Below are positions 52,898 through 63,624 of a stretch of DNA of 64,000 nucleotides, in pieces. Position numbers and translations under genes: made by a program. Below the pieces are notes generated by a model. The model saw only the letters and a list, made by a program, of their open reading frames with translations, ran no database searches and was not told the origin of the DNA. The number at the start of each line of letters is the position of its first letter. The stretch's first letter is position 1. The DNA is from Flavobacterium sp. DG2-3. Its GTDB lineage: Bacteria > Bacteroidota > Bacteroidia > Flavobacteriales > Flavobacteriaceae. The stretch lies in NCBI RefSeq assembly GCF_030730925.1, contig NZ_JAVAMB010000002.1, positions 372,001 through 436,000 on the forward strand, in the 5' to 3' direction.

Positions 52898-55800
52898 TTA
52901 CTTTTTAATAATTTTAGCAGAATATTTTTTGCCCGATGTAGTGCAATCTAAGATATAAACACCTGGCGTTAATCCGCTTACACTTATGCTTGACGGCATG
53001 GCAGCATAGATTTTATCAGAAACTGTGCTTCCATTCATGGCATAAACTTTAATCTGTACTTCTCCTTCTACTTTTTCTGTTAAAAAGACATTTACATTGT
53101 CAACTGCAGGATTTGGAAATACTCTAAAAGGATTTGTTATTTTTCCTAAAAGCATTCCTTTAGAATCAAATGCGGTCGACATGCTATTACAGCCATTAGC
53201 ATTGGTAATCTGTAAGCTGTATTCTCCTTCCCAAATAGTAACAACTGATTTTTCTGTAGCATTTGGAATGGCCTGACCATTTAAAAACCATTGGTAAGAA
53301 ACCGCATCAGCCGAAGCTGTTAGTTTTTTGTCGCTAAGCACTTTAATTTCAGGAACTACATTATTTTCAAGAATCGAAATAGTGGTAGATAAGATTCTGC
53401 CCAATCCATTTTCGTTATAAACCGTCACATAATAATCGCCACTTTCTTTTGTCGTAAAAGTTGGTTCTGTCGATCCGTCAAACCATTCGTACGATTTATA
53501 ATTTCCTGGATTTAAAACTACTTCTGGCCCACAAACAGCACCGCTTACTAATTCAGATTCGAAAGTATCAAATACAACTTTTACGGTTTCAGTAATAATA
53601 CAGCCATTTTTAAGCGCTGCAGTTACAGTATAATCTCCTGCTTTGTTTACATCAATATCATAAGAAGATTCACCCGTATTCCATTTGTATGAAGTAACAT
53701 CCAATTCCTTGTCTAAGAAATTAGTTTCAGCATTTAGGTATGCTGCAGTTCCTGCATAGGCATGAATTTCAGGTTTGTCAAATATTTTGAAATCTGATGA
53801 TACATTTTGATACACATAATTCTTAACGATATTGTTTTGTGCTATCAAATCTCCTTCAAGTTTTGCATTTACAGTAAACACATGAGAATCTCCAGAATCA
53901 TCCAATTTAGGCTGTTTGATAAAAGTATATTCTATGCTTCCGCCAACAGGAATTCCCGATGCAATGGCTTCTGAAATTTTTTCTGATGTATTGTAATATT
54001 CTAAATCTAACTGAATCGAATTTTCTTTAATTGCAGTTTGCCCTTCGTTGGTAAGCTTAACTTTTACTTCGCTATTGCCGCAGATATCTTTTGGTGACAA
54101 AATTTGAGTCGATACATCTAAAACAGCTTCCGTTTTAATATTTAGATCATCTAACACCAAATAAGAATATCCATCCGATTTAGCGTGTCTGAAACGGAAC
54201 ATCACAGACTGACCTGCATATTTGGTTATATTTAATGCTGCTTTCTGCCATTCTGTATCAACGTAAGTGCCTTGGCTGGTAGCTCTCCATATTTCTTTCC
54301 ACTCACCGCCAATTTCTTTAATATCTACCAATAAAGCATCATTAACATTACTCTGCAATGCGTAATAGAACTCTAATATTGTAGTATTTCCTGTTACTTT
54401 ATAAAGCGGAGAAATTAATTCGCCATAATAAGAATTGCCTTCTAACTGACTGTATAATAGTTTTCCTCCTGTATCTCCAGTACGATCATTCTTCGGAAGA
54501 GTCAAATTGATATTGTCAGTTGTTGGAACTGCTCTCCAAGGATAATTTTCGTCACTTTGATTCGAAACAAATCCTTTTGATCCAAATAGTGAACCTTGTG
54601 TTAGATTCGAAAAATTCTCACTACTCAATTCTGGTGCTTTTGCAATAACCTCAAAAGCAGCAGTCAAACTTTTTGCGTTAGCATTTGTTTGTCCGTCAGC
54701 GCTTGCTTGCACTTTAATCTCATAAGTGCCCGCTTCTAATTTAGGAAGTCCGTCTATTTTATAAGCAAGAGTTTCGCCCATTCTGATGGCAGCTATTTTT
54801 TCAGATGAAACTGGTTCACCAACAGCATTTCCATTTTGAAGAATTTGATATTTAATAGTGATTTTAGCAAGCTCTTTATAACCGTCATTTCTAGCATTGA
54901 TAAAAAATTCATGAGTCGGTGCATCTTGATATACGCTTTCTGCCACAACCAAATTTGATAACTTTAAATACTCTTTGGTTGGTGTAATTTCGATATTATC
55001 AACAGCAAAACCATTAGCAAATAAGCCATTGTCTTTTTGTACAAATGCAACCGTTACACACGATTTTCCTGCATAAGCACTTAAATCAACATTATATCCA
55101 AACCATGCACCATAATAAGGCATGTGAAATACTTCCTGCCATGTTACTCCACCATCGGTACTTACTTGCACGTAACCGTCTGAAAGATGCTGGCCATCTC
55201 CAAAACCATCAAATGATAAGTGTGCTTCTTTGTAATTAGTCAAATCAAATACGGGAGAAACAAGCATGTCATTTGCAGCATCGCAATTGCATTTATCGTC
55301 ATTACTTGCCATAAATTTGGTATGCTCTTCTAAGAACCATCCCGGAGAACCTAAATCTGGGCGTGTTCCGTGTTTCCAGCCTGCAGATCCTTTGTTTTCA
55401 GAAGTTCTCCAGCCTTTGTATTTAGTAGCATCTTCAAAATCCATTTTGTACGGAAGAACAGTTACTTTTTGATCTTCATTATTCCAATTATCGTAGGTAA
55501 AAACATAAGAATTGTTGGCTGGTTTTAGATCTGTAGCCATATCTTCTGGGAAAACAGAAACCGAAATAGTGTGCTCTCCAATATTTTGTAAATTAATATT
55601 TGGAATAGCGTAATTGATAGTATCTTTAAATTTAGTAAAGTTTAATGTTGCTTTTTCTGTTTTTGAAAAAACTTCATTCTTTGCCGCATCAAGAATTTTT
55701 GTTGTAACATTTACGATCTGATTTTCAGTAGCAAAGTTATTCGTTATCGTAGCTTTTACGGTAGCATTATTGTTATTAATAGTACATTTTCCAGCGTCTA

Positions 55801-58800
55801 GTTTTGCCGAAAGAATTTCTAAATCATAAGGTGCATTACTTACCAAAATATTATCTACAAATCCGCCGATGAATCCATCATAATAATTGTCTGATTTTAC
55901 GTGGAAACGAATCGCCACTTTTTTTCCTGCAAGTTCGTTTAAACGAATTTGATAAGGATCTTTTCTCAAAACCGTATTTACTCCTGTAAACCAACCTCCG
56001 GTTTCTGTTTCATCAGCATGAATTGTTTCTGGGTAATTTACACTTTCAATTTTTTTCCAGTTTTGACCTTTATCTTCAGAATATTCTACAGTTAAACCGT
56101 CGTAACCTTTATGGAAAAGATAGTATAAATCGAACTCCACGTACGGAGACACCACATTTGTAAAATCAAAGATTGGAGATTCTAATACAAAATCAGAATT
56201 AAGCCCCATTTTTTCATTCGTTTTAAAATCTACCATTCCCCACATATATTGTGATTTAGTAGTTCTGAACGAAGCTGCAAAATTCTGGAAAATAAACTTT
56301 TGTGTTCCTCCTAATGCTTTAGTGTTCCATCCGCCTGGTGTTCTTTCAAAACCTTCAGCATATGGAAATTGAGCTACAATACCGCTATAAGAGGCATTTA
56401 GTATACTATTGTTTGTTGTAACTGGATCTTGGCTGAATGTCACATAACCTTCATAAGTATGAAGACCTGCAGCAGACAAATCTACAGTTTCGTCAAAAGG
56501 AATTGTAATTTCTGATTTTCCTTTGAAAACCGTTTGCAACGTAACATCCTTCCAAATAGTTGCACTTCCGGCTTTTGTGTTAGCGTAACCGACTTTTAGC
56601 TGCGTTCCTGCTGGAATATCCTGACAGCCTAAATTTAAAAGCGTAATTTCTAATTTATGATTTGCTGTCAGCATATCTCCCGTATAATCAGGCATATTTA
56701 GAGCCGTTACTTTAAGATCAAAATCTTTTTCAGCAAGCGGAACTACAATTTGCGAAACAAAAGAATAGCCGTCTTGTTTGTCAAAATCAGTAACTGAATT
56801 AAGATCTATTTTTATCTCAACATAATTGATAGGGCCTCCAACTTGATAAGGTATCTTGCTTTTAATTGCTAATGTTGTTTCTGCGCCAACAGCCAAATCT
56901 TTAGCAAAAAGAACCGTTCCTTCATCACTGTAAATAGTGCGCAGATTTCCAAGGGCATTAGCCAAAAGCCTCAATTTGAAGTTTAAAGTTTCATCTGCTT
57001 TGATTACGGTAGTACCTGTATTTTTTATGGTTACATAAAAAGGTTCGTCTCCTTTTAATTGCCCGCATGGTAAAGAAGCTTGCTCTACGCTAACCAGTGA
57101 AAATTGTTGATCTGAATACGCAGATCCTACACCAATAGCATACCAAGCGTTTGTTACTTGTTTATATTCTTCAGAACCTAAACCATATAAATCTTCTGTA
57201 GCCATTAAACTTGCTCTGCGCATGTCTTCAAAGTTTGAAGATGGCGACAAGTATTCTGTGAGCGTTACATAAGCAATTTTTTCTGCTTTGGTCAAACCGA
57301 TTGGTTTAATGCTATAACTGTTGTTAAGGTCATTTACACCTTCTCCACCTTCTACTAAAAGATAAAACCAGTAATTGGTAATACCGCTATTAATGTGCAC
57401 ACCGCCATTATCATAAGCTGTATTTGATGGATTTGCCCAGTTCGTTCCTCCGTAAGTATCCGGCTGATTTTGCGCTTTCGGATCAGACATGCTTCTTAAA
57501 CTTCCGTGAGAATATAACTCATCTCCTAGAAGCCAAATATCATTTTTGCTGTCTTTTCCCGCATAAAATTCAATAGAAACGCCAAATATGTCACTAAAAG
57601 ACTCGTTCATAGCGCCCGATTCTCCCTGATAAATTAAATCTGCCGAAAACTGCGTTACAGCGTGCGTTAGCTCATGTCCCGTAATTCCTAAACTTACATA
57701 AGGAGTATTATTTCCATCTCCAAACTGCGCCCAACCGCCTGTCCACGAAGCGTTTTCTACATTTGTACCTAAATGCGCAATACCAAAAATGGTCATTCCT
57801 TTGTCATCTACACTATTTCGGTTGAATTTTTCTTCGTAATAATCAATTGTTTTCTGCAATCCCCAATGAATGTCGATCGCTGCTTCATCGTGATCTTTGT
57901 TGTATAAATCATTCCAGTTGTTATCCTCATCAATGTATTCTGTAAGCACATCATCTGATGGAAAATCGGCATGATTCATATTTAAAGTATAAATTGGCAC
58001 GGCAAATTTACCTTGATCTGTTTCCAATCTATAACCATCAGCATATTGTTTGGTTCCAAAAGTTACATTTCCGGCGTATCTCGCTTTTGCTTTTCCTATA
58101 GCTGGCGAAACACCTGCTGTTTTTACTTTATCGGTATGCACATCTCGGCTTAAGTCGATTTTTAAAATAACTTTTCCTGTGTTTGCGTCTACATAAATCG
58201 TCTGGCTTGATTGCGGATTGGTAGCAAAAATGTCATATTTCCAAGCTAAATGATATTCCATTAATTCAGAAGAAAAATTTGGACCTACATATACCAGTTC
58301 GCCTTGCGGTTTTTTACTGATTTTTTCATGGACTAAAGAAGATAATTTTTTGCTCTGCCAAACATACTCCTTCGCATTTACCGTATTTAAAGCATTTTGT
58401 AATGCGGCCGACGCATTTACTTTATAGCTGCTGTTTGCTGGCAGTTTTTTACTGATGTATCCAAAAGCATCAATTTTAGTTTTATTGTCTCTTACTTTAT
58501 AAATCGCTCCTTCTACGGGAATAGAATTATGCACTTGCTGATAAGTTGCTAAGTTTCTGCCGTGCTTAGCCGAAACTGATTTTAACTGCATTTTGTCTTT
58601 ACTTGACAATTCAAAGTCTGTTTTTTTAACCTCAAATATATTTTGAATAGTCAAATTAGCAGATTTGGCAAAAGATTTCACTTTTGTAGTGTCTGCACTC
58701 TGATCATTTTTTGCAGTTGAAGCACTTTGGCTTTTGCTAAAAAATTTCTCGCTCGTCTGCGCTCTTTTCATAACTGCTTTGCTTTCGTCCTCAGAAAGAG

Positions 58801-59044
58801 CAGTTCCTTGTACGCTTTTCTGAGTCAAAAGAGGATTGGCAGAAGCGTCTTCCTGATCCTTATTCTGCTCTGTGTTTTTTTGAGAAACTTGATCCTTTTT
58901 TTGAGCTGTAAAAGGCGATTGTACCGCTGTCTGCACATTCGCTGATTTGTTTTTTGGTAAAGGTGACTGAGCCATTCCGACGGAACAGACTAAGAAACCT
59001 AATAAAAGAAACAAATACCTGGTTTTAGAGTAAATCTGGTTCAT
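52898..59044 (-). CDS. Large thermolysin-like (M4) metalloprotease with T9SS signal
   Basis: A 2048-aa secreted protease. Signal peptide (residues 1-26), a Ser/Gln/Lys-rich linker, FTP/PepSY-type propeptide (~100-310), then the M4 catalytic domain with zinc motif GHELTHAV (~453) and Glu ligand in GAMNESFSDIFG. After it come CARDB-like and MAM/choice-of-anchor-J-like beta modules (for example FDLYYLFHKGYDGLTVEYSE) in several copies. The last ~75 residues form a type A T9SS sorting domain (FRVFPNPAVDNV, GLTPGVYILD, SAKIIKK). M4 enzymes are usually 500-700 aa, so the ~1300-residue beta region is an unusual extension. I use the ATG at 59044; the TTG at 59143 adds a non-signal hydrophobic leader. 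Confidence 0.93.
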   Translation of the reverse strand: MNQIYSKTRYLFLLLGFLVCSVGMAQSPLPKNKSANVQTAVQSPFTAQKKDQVSQKNTEQNKDQEDASANPLLTQKSVQGTALSEDESKAVMKRAQTSEKFFSKSQSASTAKNDQSADTTKVKSFAKSANLTIQNIFEVKKTDFELSSKDKMQLKSVSAKHGRNLATYQQVHNSIPVEGAIYKVRDNKTKIDAFGYISKKLPANSSYKVNASAALQNALNTVNAKEYVWQSKKLSSLVHEKISKKPQGELVYVGPNFSSELMEYHLAWKYDIFATNPQSSQTIYVDANTGKVILKIDLSRDVHTDKVKTAGVSPAIGKAKARYAGNVTFGTKQYADGYRLETDQGKFAVPIYTLNMNHADFPSDDVLTEYIDEDNNWNDLYNKDHDEAAIDIHWGLQKTIDYYEEKFNRNSVDDKGMTIFGIAHLGTNVENASWTGGWAQFGDGNNTPYVSLGITGHELTHAVTQFSADLIYQGESGAMNESFSDIFGVSIEFYAGKDSKNDIWLLGDELYSHGSLRSMSDPKAQNQPDTYGGTNWANPSNTAYDNGGVHINSGITNYWFYLLVEGGEGVNDLNNSYSIKPIGLTKAEKIAYVTLTEYLSPSSNFEDMRRASLMATEDLYGLGSEEYKQVTNAWYAIGVGSAYSDQQFSLVSVEQASLPCGQLKGDEPFYVTIKNTGTTVIKADETLNFKLRLLANALGNLRTIYSDEGTVLFAKDLAVGAETTLAIKSKIPYQVGGPINYVEIKIDLNSVTDFDKQDGYSFVSQIVVPLAEKDFDLKVTALNMPDYTGDMLTANHKLEITLLNLGCQDIPAGTQLKVGYANTKAGSATIWKDVTLQTVFKGKSEITIPFDETVDLSAAGLHTYEGYVTFSQDPVTTNNSILNASYSGIVAQFPYAEGFERTPGGWNTKALGGTQKFIFQNFAASFRTTKSQYMWGMVDFKTNEKMGLNSDFVLESPIFDFTNVVSPYVEFDLYYLFHKGYDGLTVEYSEDKGQNWKKIESVNYPETIHADETETGGWFTGVNTVLRKDPYQIRLNELAGKKVAIRFHVKSDNYYDGFIGGFVDNILVSNAPYDLEILSAKLDAGKCTINNNNATVKATITNNFATENQIVNVTTKILDAAKNEVFSKTEKATLNFTKFKDTINYAIPNINLQNIGEHTISVSVFPEDMATDLKPANNSYVFTYDNWNNEDQKVTVLPYKMDFEDATKYKGWRTSENKGSAGWKHGTRPDLGSPGWFLEEHTKFMASNDDKCNCDAANDMLVSPVFDLTNYKEAHLSFDGFGDGQHLSDGYVQVSTDGGVTWQEVFHMPYYGAWFGYNVDLSAYAGKSCVTVAFVQKDNGLFANGFAVDNIEITPTKEYLKLSNLVVAESVYQDAPTHEFFINARNDGYKELAKITIKYQILQNGNAVGEPVSSEKIAAIRMGETLAYKIDGLPKLEAGTYEIKVQASADGQTNANAKSLTAAFEVIAKAPELSSENFSNLTQGSLFGSKGFVSNQSDENYPWRAVPTTDNINLTLPKNDRTGDTGGKLLYSQLEGNSYYGELISPLYKVTGNTTILEFYYALQSNVNDALLVDIKEIGGEWKEIWRATSQGTYVDTEWQKAALNITKYAGQSVMFRFRHAKSDGYSYLVLDDLNIKTEAVLDVSTQILSPKDICGNSEVKVKLTNEGQTAIKENSIQLDLEYYNTSEKISEAIASGIPVGGSIEYTFIKQPKLDDSGDSHVFTVNAKLEGDLIAQNNIVKNYVYQNVSSDFKIFDKPEIHAYAGTAAYLNAETNFLDKELDVTSYKWNTGESSYDIDVNKAGDYTVTAALKNGCIITETVKVVFDTFESELVSGAVCGPEVVLNPGNYKSYEWFDGSTEPTFTTKESGDYYVTVYNENGLGRILSTTISILENNVVPEIKVLSDKKLTASADAVSYQWFLNGQAIPNATEKSVVTIWEGEYSLQITNANGCNSMSTAFDSKGMLLGKITNPFRVFPNPAVDNVNVFLTEKVEGEVQIKVYAMNGSTVSDKIYAAMPSSISVSGLTPGVYILDCTTSGKKYSAKIIKK

Positions 59045-59139
59045 TTTTTTTAATTTAAAATTAGTATTAAAGGCTGCTTTAGTTAATAGTGTAAATGCTA
59101 CAATGGTTAGCAGAAAACCACAAAAGCAAGCCCTAAAAA

Positions 59140-59277
59140 TCAATTCGGCGGTTGATTTTTGGAACTTGCTTTTGTTATTTTTTGTAGAATTTTTAAGAGT
59201 GCGCTCTTCTTTGTTTTTGTTTCTTCTAAAAGCTCATCAAGACTTTTAGAATGTTCTTCTTTTTTCTTTGTATTCAT
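59140..59277 (-). CDS. 45-aa charged peptide upstream of the protease
   Basis: Reads MNTKKKEEHSKSLDELLEET, then KTKKSALLKILQKITKASSK and NQPPN. A Lys/Glu-rich amphipathic helix, without signal peptide. The stop TGA (59140-59142) overlaps the TTG at 59143 that could open a hydrophobic extension of the protease frame. Weakly supported, but the composition is not that of random sequence. Confidence 0.35.
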   Translation of the reverse strand: MNTKKKEEHSKSLDELLEETKTKKSALLKILQKITKASSKNQPPN

Positions 59278-59439
59278 CAAACGTATTTATTTCAATAGTT
59301 TGATAAAAGTAAATCGATGAGATAAGCTTCGGAAAAAAAGGACTAATGCAAAAACACTCAGTGCCAAAAACAGGACACTTAAAAAACACTCATTTTAAAA
59401 TAATCATAACGTTATCAAATAGTTAGCTTTACAATTATT

Positions 59440-61068
59440 TTACATTAAATCACCTTTAAAACTATTGAGATAAGTGGACAGATTTACTTTTTCGTTGGTT
59501 AAATCGAATTTTTTTCGAAGTCTGGTTCGGGCATTTTCTATTGATTTAAACGATTGCCCCGTAATTTGAGAAATTTCTTTTGTAGTTAAATCCAAATAAA
59601 GAAGCGCACAAAGACGTCGCTCTTTTGGAGTAAGTAAAGGGTAATCGACGGAGAGTTTATCAAAGAAAGATTTGTGGACTTGTTCAAAACTGATTTCAAA
59701 TTCTTTCCAGATATCGGTATTTAAATCTTTTTCCAGACGTTTTAAAACGATATCAATTGCTTGCTGCAATTCTTTATTGACCGTTTTAAGTTTAATCATT
59801 TTAAGATCGGTCAAGATTTCGTTAATATTATCGGTACGATGAATTTCTGACATTGCTTTTCCAACCAAAACCATATTTTTGGCTTCTAAGCTTTGTTTTA
59901 ATTCTTGCTGTTTAGCTTTTAGTTTTTCTTTTTCTAGTTGGTTTTTAATGTTCTTATTTCGATATCGAATCAGTAAAATAATTAGAATAAGAATGCCAAC
60001 AACCAATATTAAACCAACCACATAGTATTTAAATCTTGTTTTTTCTTCTTCTAACGTTCGTATTTGACCTCGAACTTTGTAATCCTGCTCCAGCCTGATT
60101 CTTTCTAGATTTACAGCTTTTTGTTCGATATTAATGCTATCGCTTATTTTGTTGTATTGTTCAAAATAGTAAACCGCATTTTTGTAATCTTGTTTCTTCA
60201 GATAGGCATCATAAAGCATCTTATTTAATCGCATGCCAGAAAAGCCGAAAGATTTGTTTTTATTTAATTCTAAAGCCTGTTTTGCATGTGTAATTGCCAC
60301 GTCAAGATTATTCTGCTTCAGATTATAATCAACAAATGTTTCGTGCGCAAATGATTTTAACGAATTGTCAGAAGTAGAATCAGCGGCAGCAAAAGCTTTT
60401 TCAAAATAGAGTTCTGCTTTTGCATTATCTTTCTTAAAAGAATAAGCTCTTGCCAGATTCGTATAAATGTAAACCGTCAACTTTTCATTGCGCAGTCCTT
60501 TGATTATCGAATATGCTTTTTGATAATAATGTAAAGAAGAATCAAGATTTTTTTCGAGATAAATTGTCCCGATATTGTTTAAGATCTTTGCCATTTTAGT
60601 CGGATCTTTTTTTATTTTCTGATACTTGTAGACTTGCAGAAAATATTTTAAAGCTTTTTCCTGATTGTTGCTCTTTGCATATAAAATAGCAAGATTATTC
60701 TCGACCCTTTTTACTTCTTCTGTGTTATTTTTTTCTTTATAAATATCATAAGCCTTTAGATAGTATTGCAAAGAAATATCCAAAGCATCTTTTGCATCAT
60801 ATAACTCACCAGAAGTTATGTACACCGCTGCTAGAGTTTCGTCTGGATTCGATGTTTTTTTTGCTTCAATTTCAGCCTGTTCTATGTATTTTACAGCTCG
60901 TTCCCAATCTGAATTTTGCAGTCGTACCGCAATCTTTTGGCACAATTCGACCTTCTTTTCATGATTATCAATAGTATTTAATTCGTCTATTAATTCTTTT
61001 GTAGAAGACTGAGAATAAACAGATAAAGAAAATAAAAGAAAAAGCTGAAATAGTAATCGTGATGTCAT
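59440..61068 (-). CDS. TPR-LuxR family transcriptional regulator
   Basis: A 542-aa protein with signal peptide (MTSRLLFQLFLLFSLSVYSQ), about six TPR-like helix pairs (~30-310; for example EKALKYFLQVYKYQKI), a transmembrane helix YYVVGLILVVGILILIILLI (~345-365), a coiled coil and a C-terminal LuxR HTH (LTPKERRLCALLYLDLTTKE, then ISQITGQSFKSIENARTRLR). TPRs face the periplasm and the HTH the cytoplasm. It starts at the ATG at 61068; the frame extends to a TTG. Its targets are unknown; the protease at 59044 is a neighbour. Confidence 0.9.
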   Translation of the reverse strand: MTSRLLFQLFLLFSLSVYSQSSTKELIDELNTIDNHEKKVELCQKIAVRLQNSDWERAVKYIEQAEIEAKKTSNPDETLAAVYITSGELYDAKDALDISLQYYLKAYDIYKEKNNTEEVKRVENNLAILYAKSNNQEKALKYFLQVYKYQKIKKDPTKMAKILNNIGTIYLEKNLDSSLHYYQKAYSIIKGLRNEKLTVYIYTNLARAYSFKKDNAKAELYFEKAFAAADSTSDNSLKSFAHETFVDYNLKQNNLDVAITHAKQALELNKNKSFGFSGMRLNKMLYDAYLKKQDYKNAVYYFEQYNKISDSINIEQKAVNLERIRLEQDYKVRGQIRTLEEEKTRFKYYVVGLILVVGILILIILLIRYRNKNIKNQLEKEKLKAKQQELKQSLEAKNMVLVGKAMSEIHRTDNINEILTDLKMIKLKTVNKELQQAIDIVLKRLEKDLNTDIWKEFEISFEQVHKSFFDKLSVDYPLLTPKERRLCALLYLDLTTKEISQITGQSFKSIENARTRLRKKFDLTNEKVNLSTYLNSFKGDLM

Positions 61069-61238
61069 TGCCAAAAGGTCTTAAAAGCTATGTCCAAAAT
61101 TAGTTAAAAATAGCAGAGCTGAAACACGAAAAGCTCAAGCCTTTTTCTAATTATGCCTGCAATGATCAAAAACAATGAAACTGCTCTTAATTTGTTTCCA
61201 AAGAAAATTAAAAGAAATATACTGACAGTACTTTGAAC

Positions 61239-63236
61239 TCAAAGCATTCTCTGATTCGCATTATTACTGATAAACATAGCGTTGCGGTGTTCGGAGATGA
61301 TTTCGACAAAGCGGTCAAAATGTTTTAGCACATCACTGATCAGTTCGTTTTTGGTAAACAGACGAACGTCATATCCTTCTCTAGCGTCGCCAAAATACGA
61401 TTCAGGATAGAAACTGTCAGCGCTCTTGTAATCAGGAAAATTTTCTTCTGTTACCACATAATCCGATACCGCTCTGGACTGAACTCTCACGCCATAGATA
61501 AAATTATTTACTTTATCATAATGGATTTCAATTTCCATACCTACTGGATTGCTGGAAACATGCAATTCTGCTTGAATATTATTGGCTTTGAATTCTTCTT
61601 TGAGTTCCTCAAAAGCCTCCCGCACATGAGAATTGATAAAGTCTTCTGCAGCCGATTTATCGCCAGAAGATACAATTCCCTTGAGTCTGTCTTTCCAGAA
61701 TTCCCCTGACCAAGGAACTGTTGAAACCGAAAATTCACGTTCATAATATTCCAGATCAATGGTAAGCGCTTTTACAAGACTGACCATAAAAAAGAGCATT
61801 ATAATAGAAAAAGGAAGTGCCGTAATCAATGTCATGCTTTGTAAAGCGCCAAGCCCTCCTGCATTTAAAACCATAAGCGCCAGCACTGCAAGCAAAATTC
61901 CCCACCCAACTGACTGCCATTTAGGAGATACTTTTGCATTTCGTGTTGCAATTCCGTTCATTACAAAAATGCCCGAATCTGCAGAAGTTACAAAGAAAAT
62001 GATGATAATAAGAATGACCAATACACTGGCAAAACCCGAAAATGGAAAATAGTCTAAAAAGCGGAACATTAAAACATCAGGATCTGATGAAAGTGCACTT
62101 AATGCTCCTCCTGCACGGTTTTTATCCATCCAAATGGCACTGTTTCCGAAAACGGACATCCAAATAAAATTAAAGACAGTTGGCAGTACCAGCACCGCAG
62201 CAATGAATTCTCTTATCGTGCGTCCTCTCGAAATTTTGGCGATAAACAGTCCTACATATGGTGACCATGATATCCACCAAGCCCAGTAAAGTATTGTCCA
62301 GTTATAAAACCACGGCAGGGTTTTCTCCTCGTAGACGTGTGTCGAGAAAGTAAGGTTAAAAAAATTGCTGAAATAATTCCCTATTCCTTCTGTAAAACTT
62401 CCAATGATAAACACTGTTGGTCCAGCAAACAAAATGAAAAATAGCAGTACCAGCGCCGCAATAATATTAATATTGCTCAAAATGCGCACTCCTTTGTCTA
62501 CTCCGCTTACCGCAGAAAAAATAGAAATAGACACTAAAACAGCCACAATAATAATCTGATAAACAAAACTGTTTCCCGGAACAATATGTAGTATGCTCAG
62601 TCCCGAATTAATCTGAACTACACCAAATCCTAACGTGGTTGTAATACCGAAAAAAGTACTGCAAAGGGCAAAAACATCGATGACATTTCCCCATCTCCCG
62701 TTAATTTTTTCTTTTAAAAGCGGATACAAACAGCTTCTAAGCGATAGCGGTAGTCTGTAACGATAGGAAAAATAAGCAAGAGACAAACCGACAATACCAT
62801 AAATTGCCCAAGCATGAATGCCCCAGTGAAAAAAAGTATAAAGCTGTGCATTCTTTGCTCTGCTAATCTCCCCTGCTCCCTGAAATACCTCATTGGAATA
62901 ATGCTGAATAGGTTCTGCTACGCTAAAATACATTAATCCTATTCCCATTCCTGCCGCAAAAAGCATCGAAACCCAAGAAAAAAAAGAATATTCTGGCCTG
63001 CTGTCGTTTCTTCCGAGTCTTATATTCCCGTATCTGCTGAACATGAGACACAGCAGAAAAATAACTACCAGTGTAACCACCCAAACATAGACCCAGTTTA
63101 AATTGACAAAAATTGAATTTTTAACAGTGTCCAGAAGATCTTCGGTTAATGAAGGAAATAAGGCCGCAACAACACAGACTCCGATTATAAATAGTAGACT
63201 GGGTATAGTAACACCTTTGCTTAAAGTATGTTTCAT
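61239..63236 (-). CDS. BCCT-family betaine/choline transporter
   Basis: A 665-aa transporter with 12 helices. BCCT hallmarks: AAGMGIGLMYFSVAEPIQHY and WAWWISWSPYVGLFIAKISR plus GRTIREFIAA. The cytoplasmic C-terminal extension (~490-665, with FINSHVREAFEELKEEFKAN and SSNPVGMEIEIHYDKVNNFI) is longer than in minimal BCCT carriers, like E. coli BetT, and may sense osmolarity. Imports glycine betaine, choline or carnitine; the exact substrate is undetermined. Monocistronic. Confidence 0.94.
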   Translation of the reverse strand: MKHTLSKGVTIPSLLFIIGVCVVAALFPSLTEDLLDTVKNSIFVNLNWVYVWVVTLVVIFLLCLMFSRYGNIRLGRNDSRPEYSFFSWVSMLFAAGMGIGLMYFSVAEPIQHYSNEVFQGAGEISRAKNAQLYTFFHWGIHAWAIYGIVGLSLAYFSYRYRLPLSLRSCLYPLLKEKINGRWGNVIDVFALCSTFFGITTTLGFGVVQINSGLSILHIVPGNSFVYQIIIVAVLVSISIFSAVSGVDKGVRILSNINIIAALVLLFFILFAGPTVFIIGSFTEGIGNYFSNFFNLTFSTHVYEEKTLPWFYNWTILYWAWWISWSPYVGLFIAKISRGRTIREFIAAVLVLPTVFNFIWMSVFGNSAIWMDKNRAGGALSALSSDPDVLMFRFLDYFPFSGFASVLVILIIIIFFVTSADSGIFVMNGIATRNAKVSPKWQSVGWGILLAVLALMVLNAGGLGALQSMTLITALPFSIIMLFFMVSLVKALTIDLEYYEREFSVSTVPWSGEFWKDRLKGIVSSGDKSAAEDFINSHVREAFEELKEEFKANNIQAELHVSSNPVGMEIEIHYDKVNNFIYGVRVQSRAVSDYVVTEENFPDYKSADSFYPESYFGDAREGYDVRLFTKNELISDVLKHFDRFVEIISEHRNAMFISNNANQRML

Positions 63237-63563
63237 CTTATTCTTTTAAGGATTAATAAAGCTTCACACAGAAATAAGGGGCTGAAAACTGCGAGGAAAT
63301 AAATAAAGAAGCGTAAATGCTCAAATTGCTGCAGATTTGCAGCGTGATCTCACAAAGATAGCTAAATTATTTTAGGCTCAAAAAGTTTTAATAACCAGCA
63401 AACCCAATGAATTTTCAAAATTATAGCCAAAGTATACTTCTAAAAATATATTTTACGTATACGTTTTCTTAAATATAAAGACTATTAATTTATCTGGGAT
63501 TTTTTAATCTTTATTCAAAATCTAAAAAATACAGTTTAGTAATTTTTATTCAACTCATCATAC
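63237..63563. other. Gene-free stretch
   Basis: About 330 bp of AT-rich sequence between the BCCT start and the DUF1214 terminator. It should hold the BCCT promoter, but I see no convincing TAnnTTTG pair, RNA structure or reading frame. Confidence 0.5.
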
Positions 63564-63600
63564 AAAAAAAGCTTTAAATCTTTCATTTAAAGCTTTTTTT
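63564..63600 (-). terminator. Rho-independent terminator
   Basis: Perfect 16-bp stem (AAAAAAAGCTTTAAAT / ATTTAAAGCTTTTTTT) with a 5-nt loop; ends the partial gene at 63625. Confidence 0.9.
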
Positions 63601-63624
63601 GATATTTTTTGTCCTATCTAGATC

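Noticed and set aside
52898..59143. Protease start at 59143
   Set aside because: It is a TTG; the ATG at 59044 is followed by a proper signal peptide ending VGMAQ.
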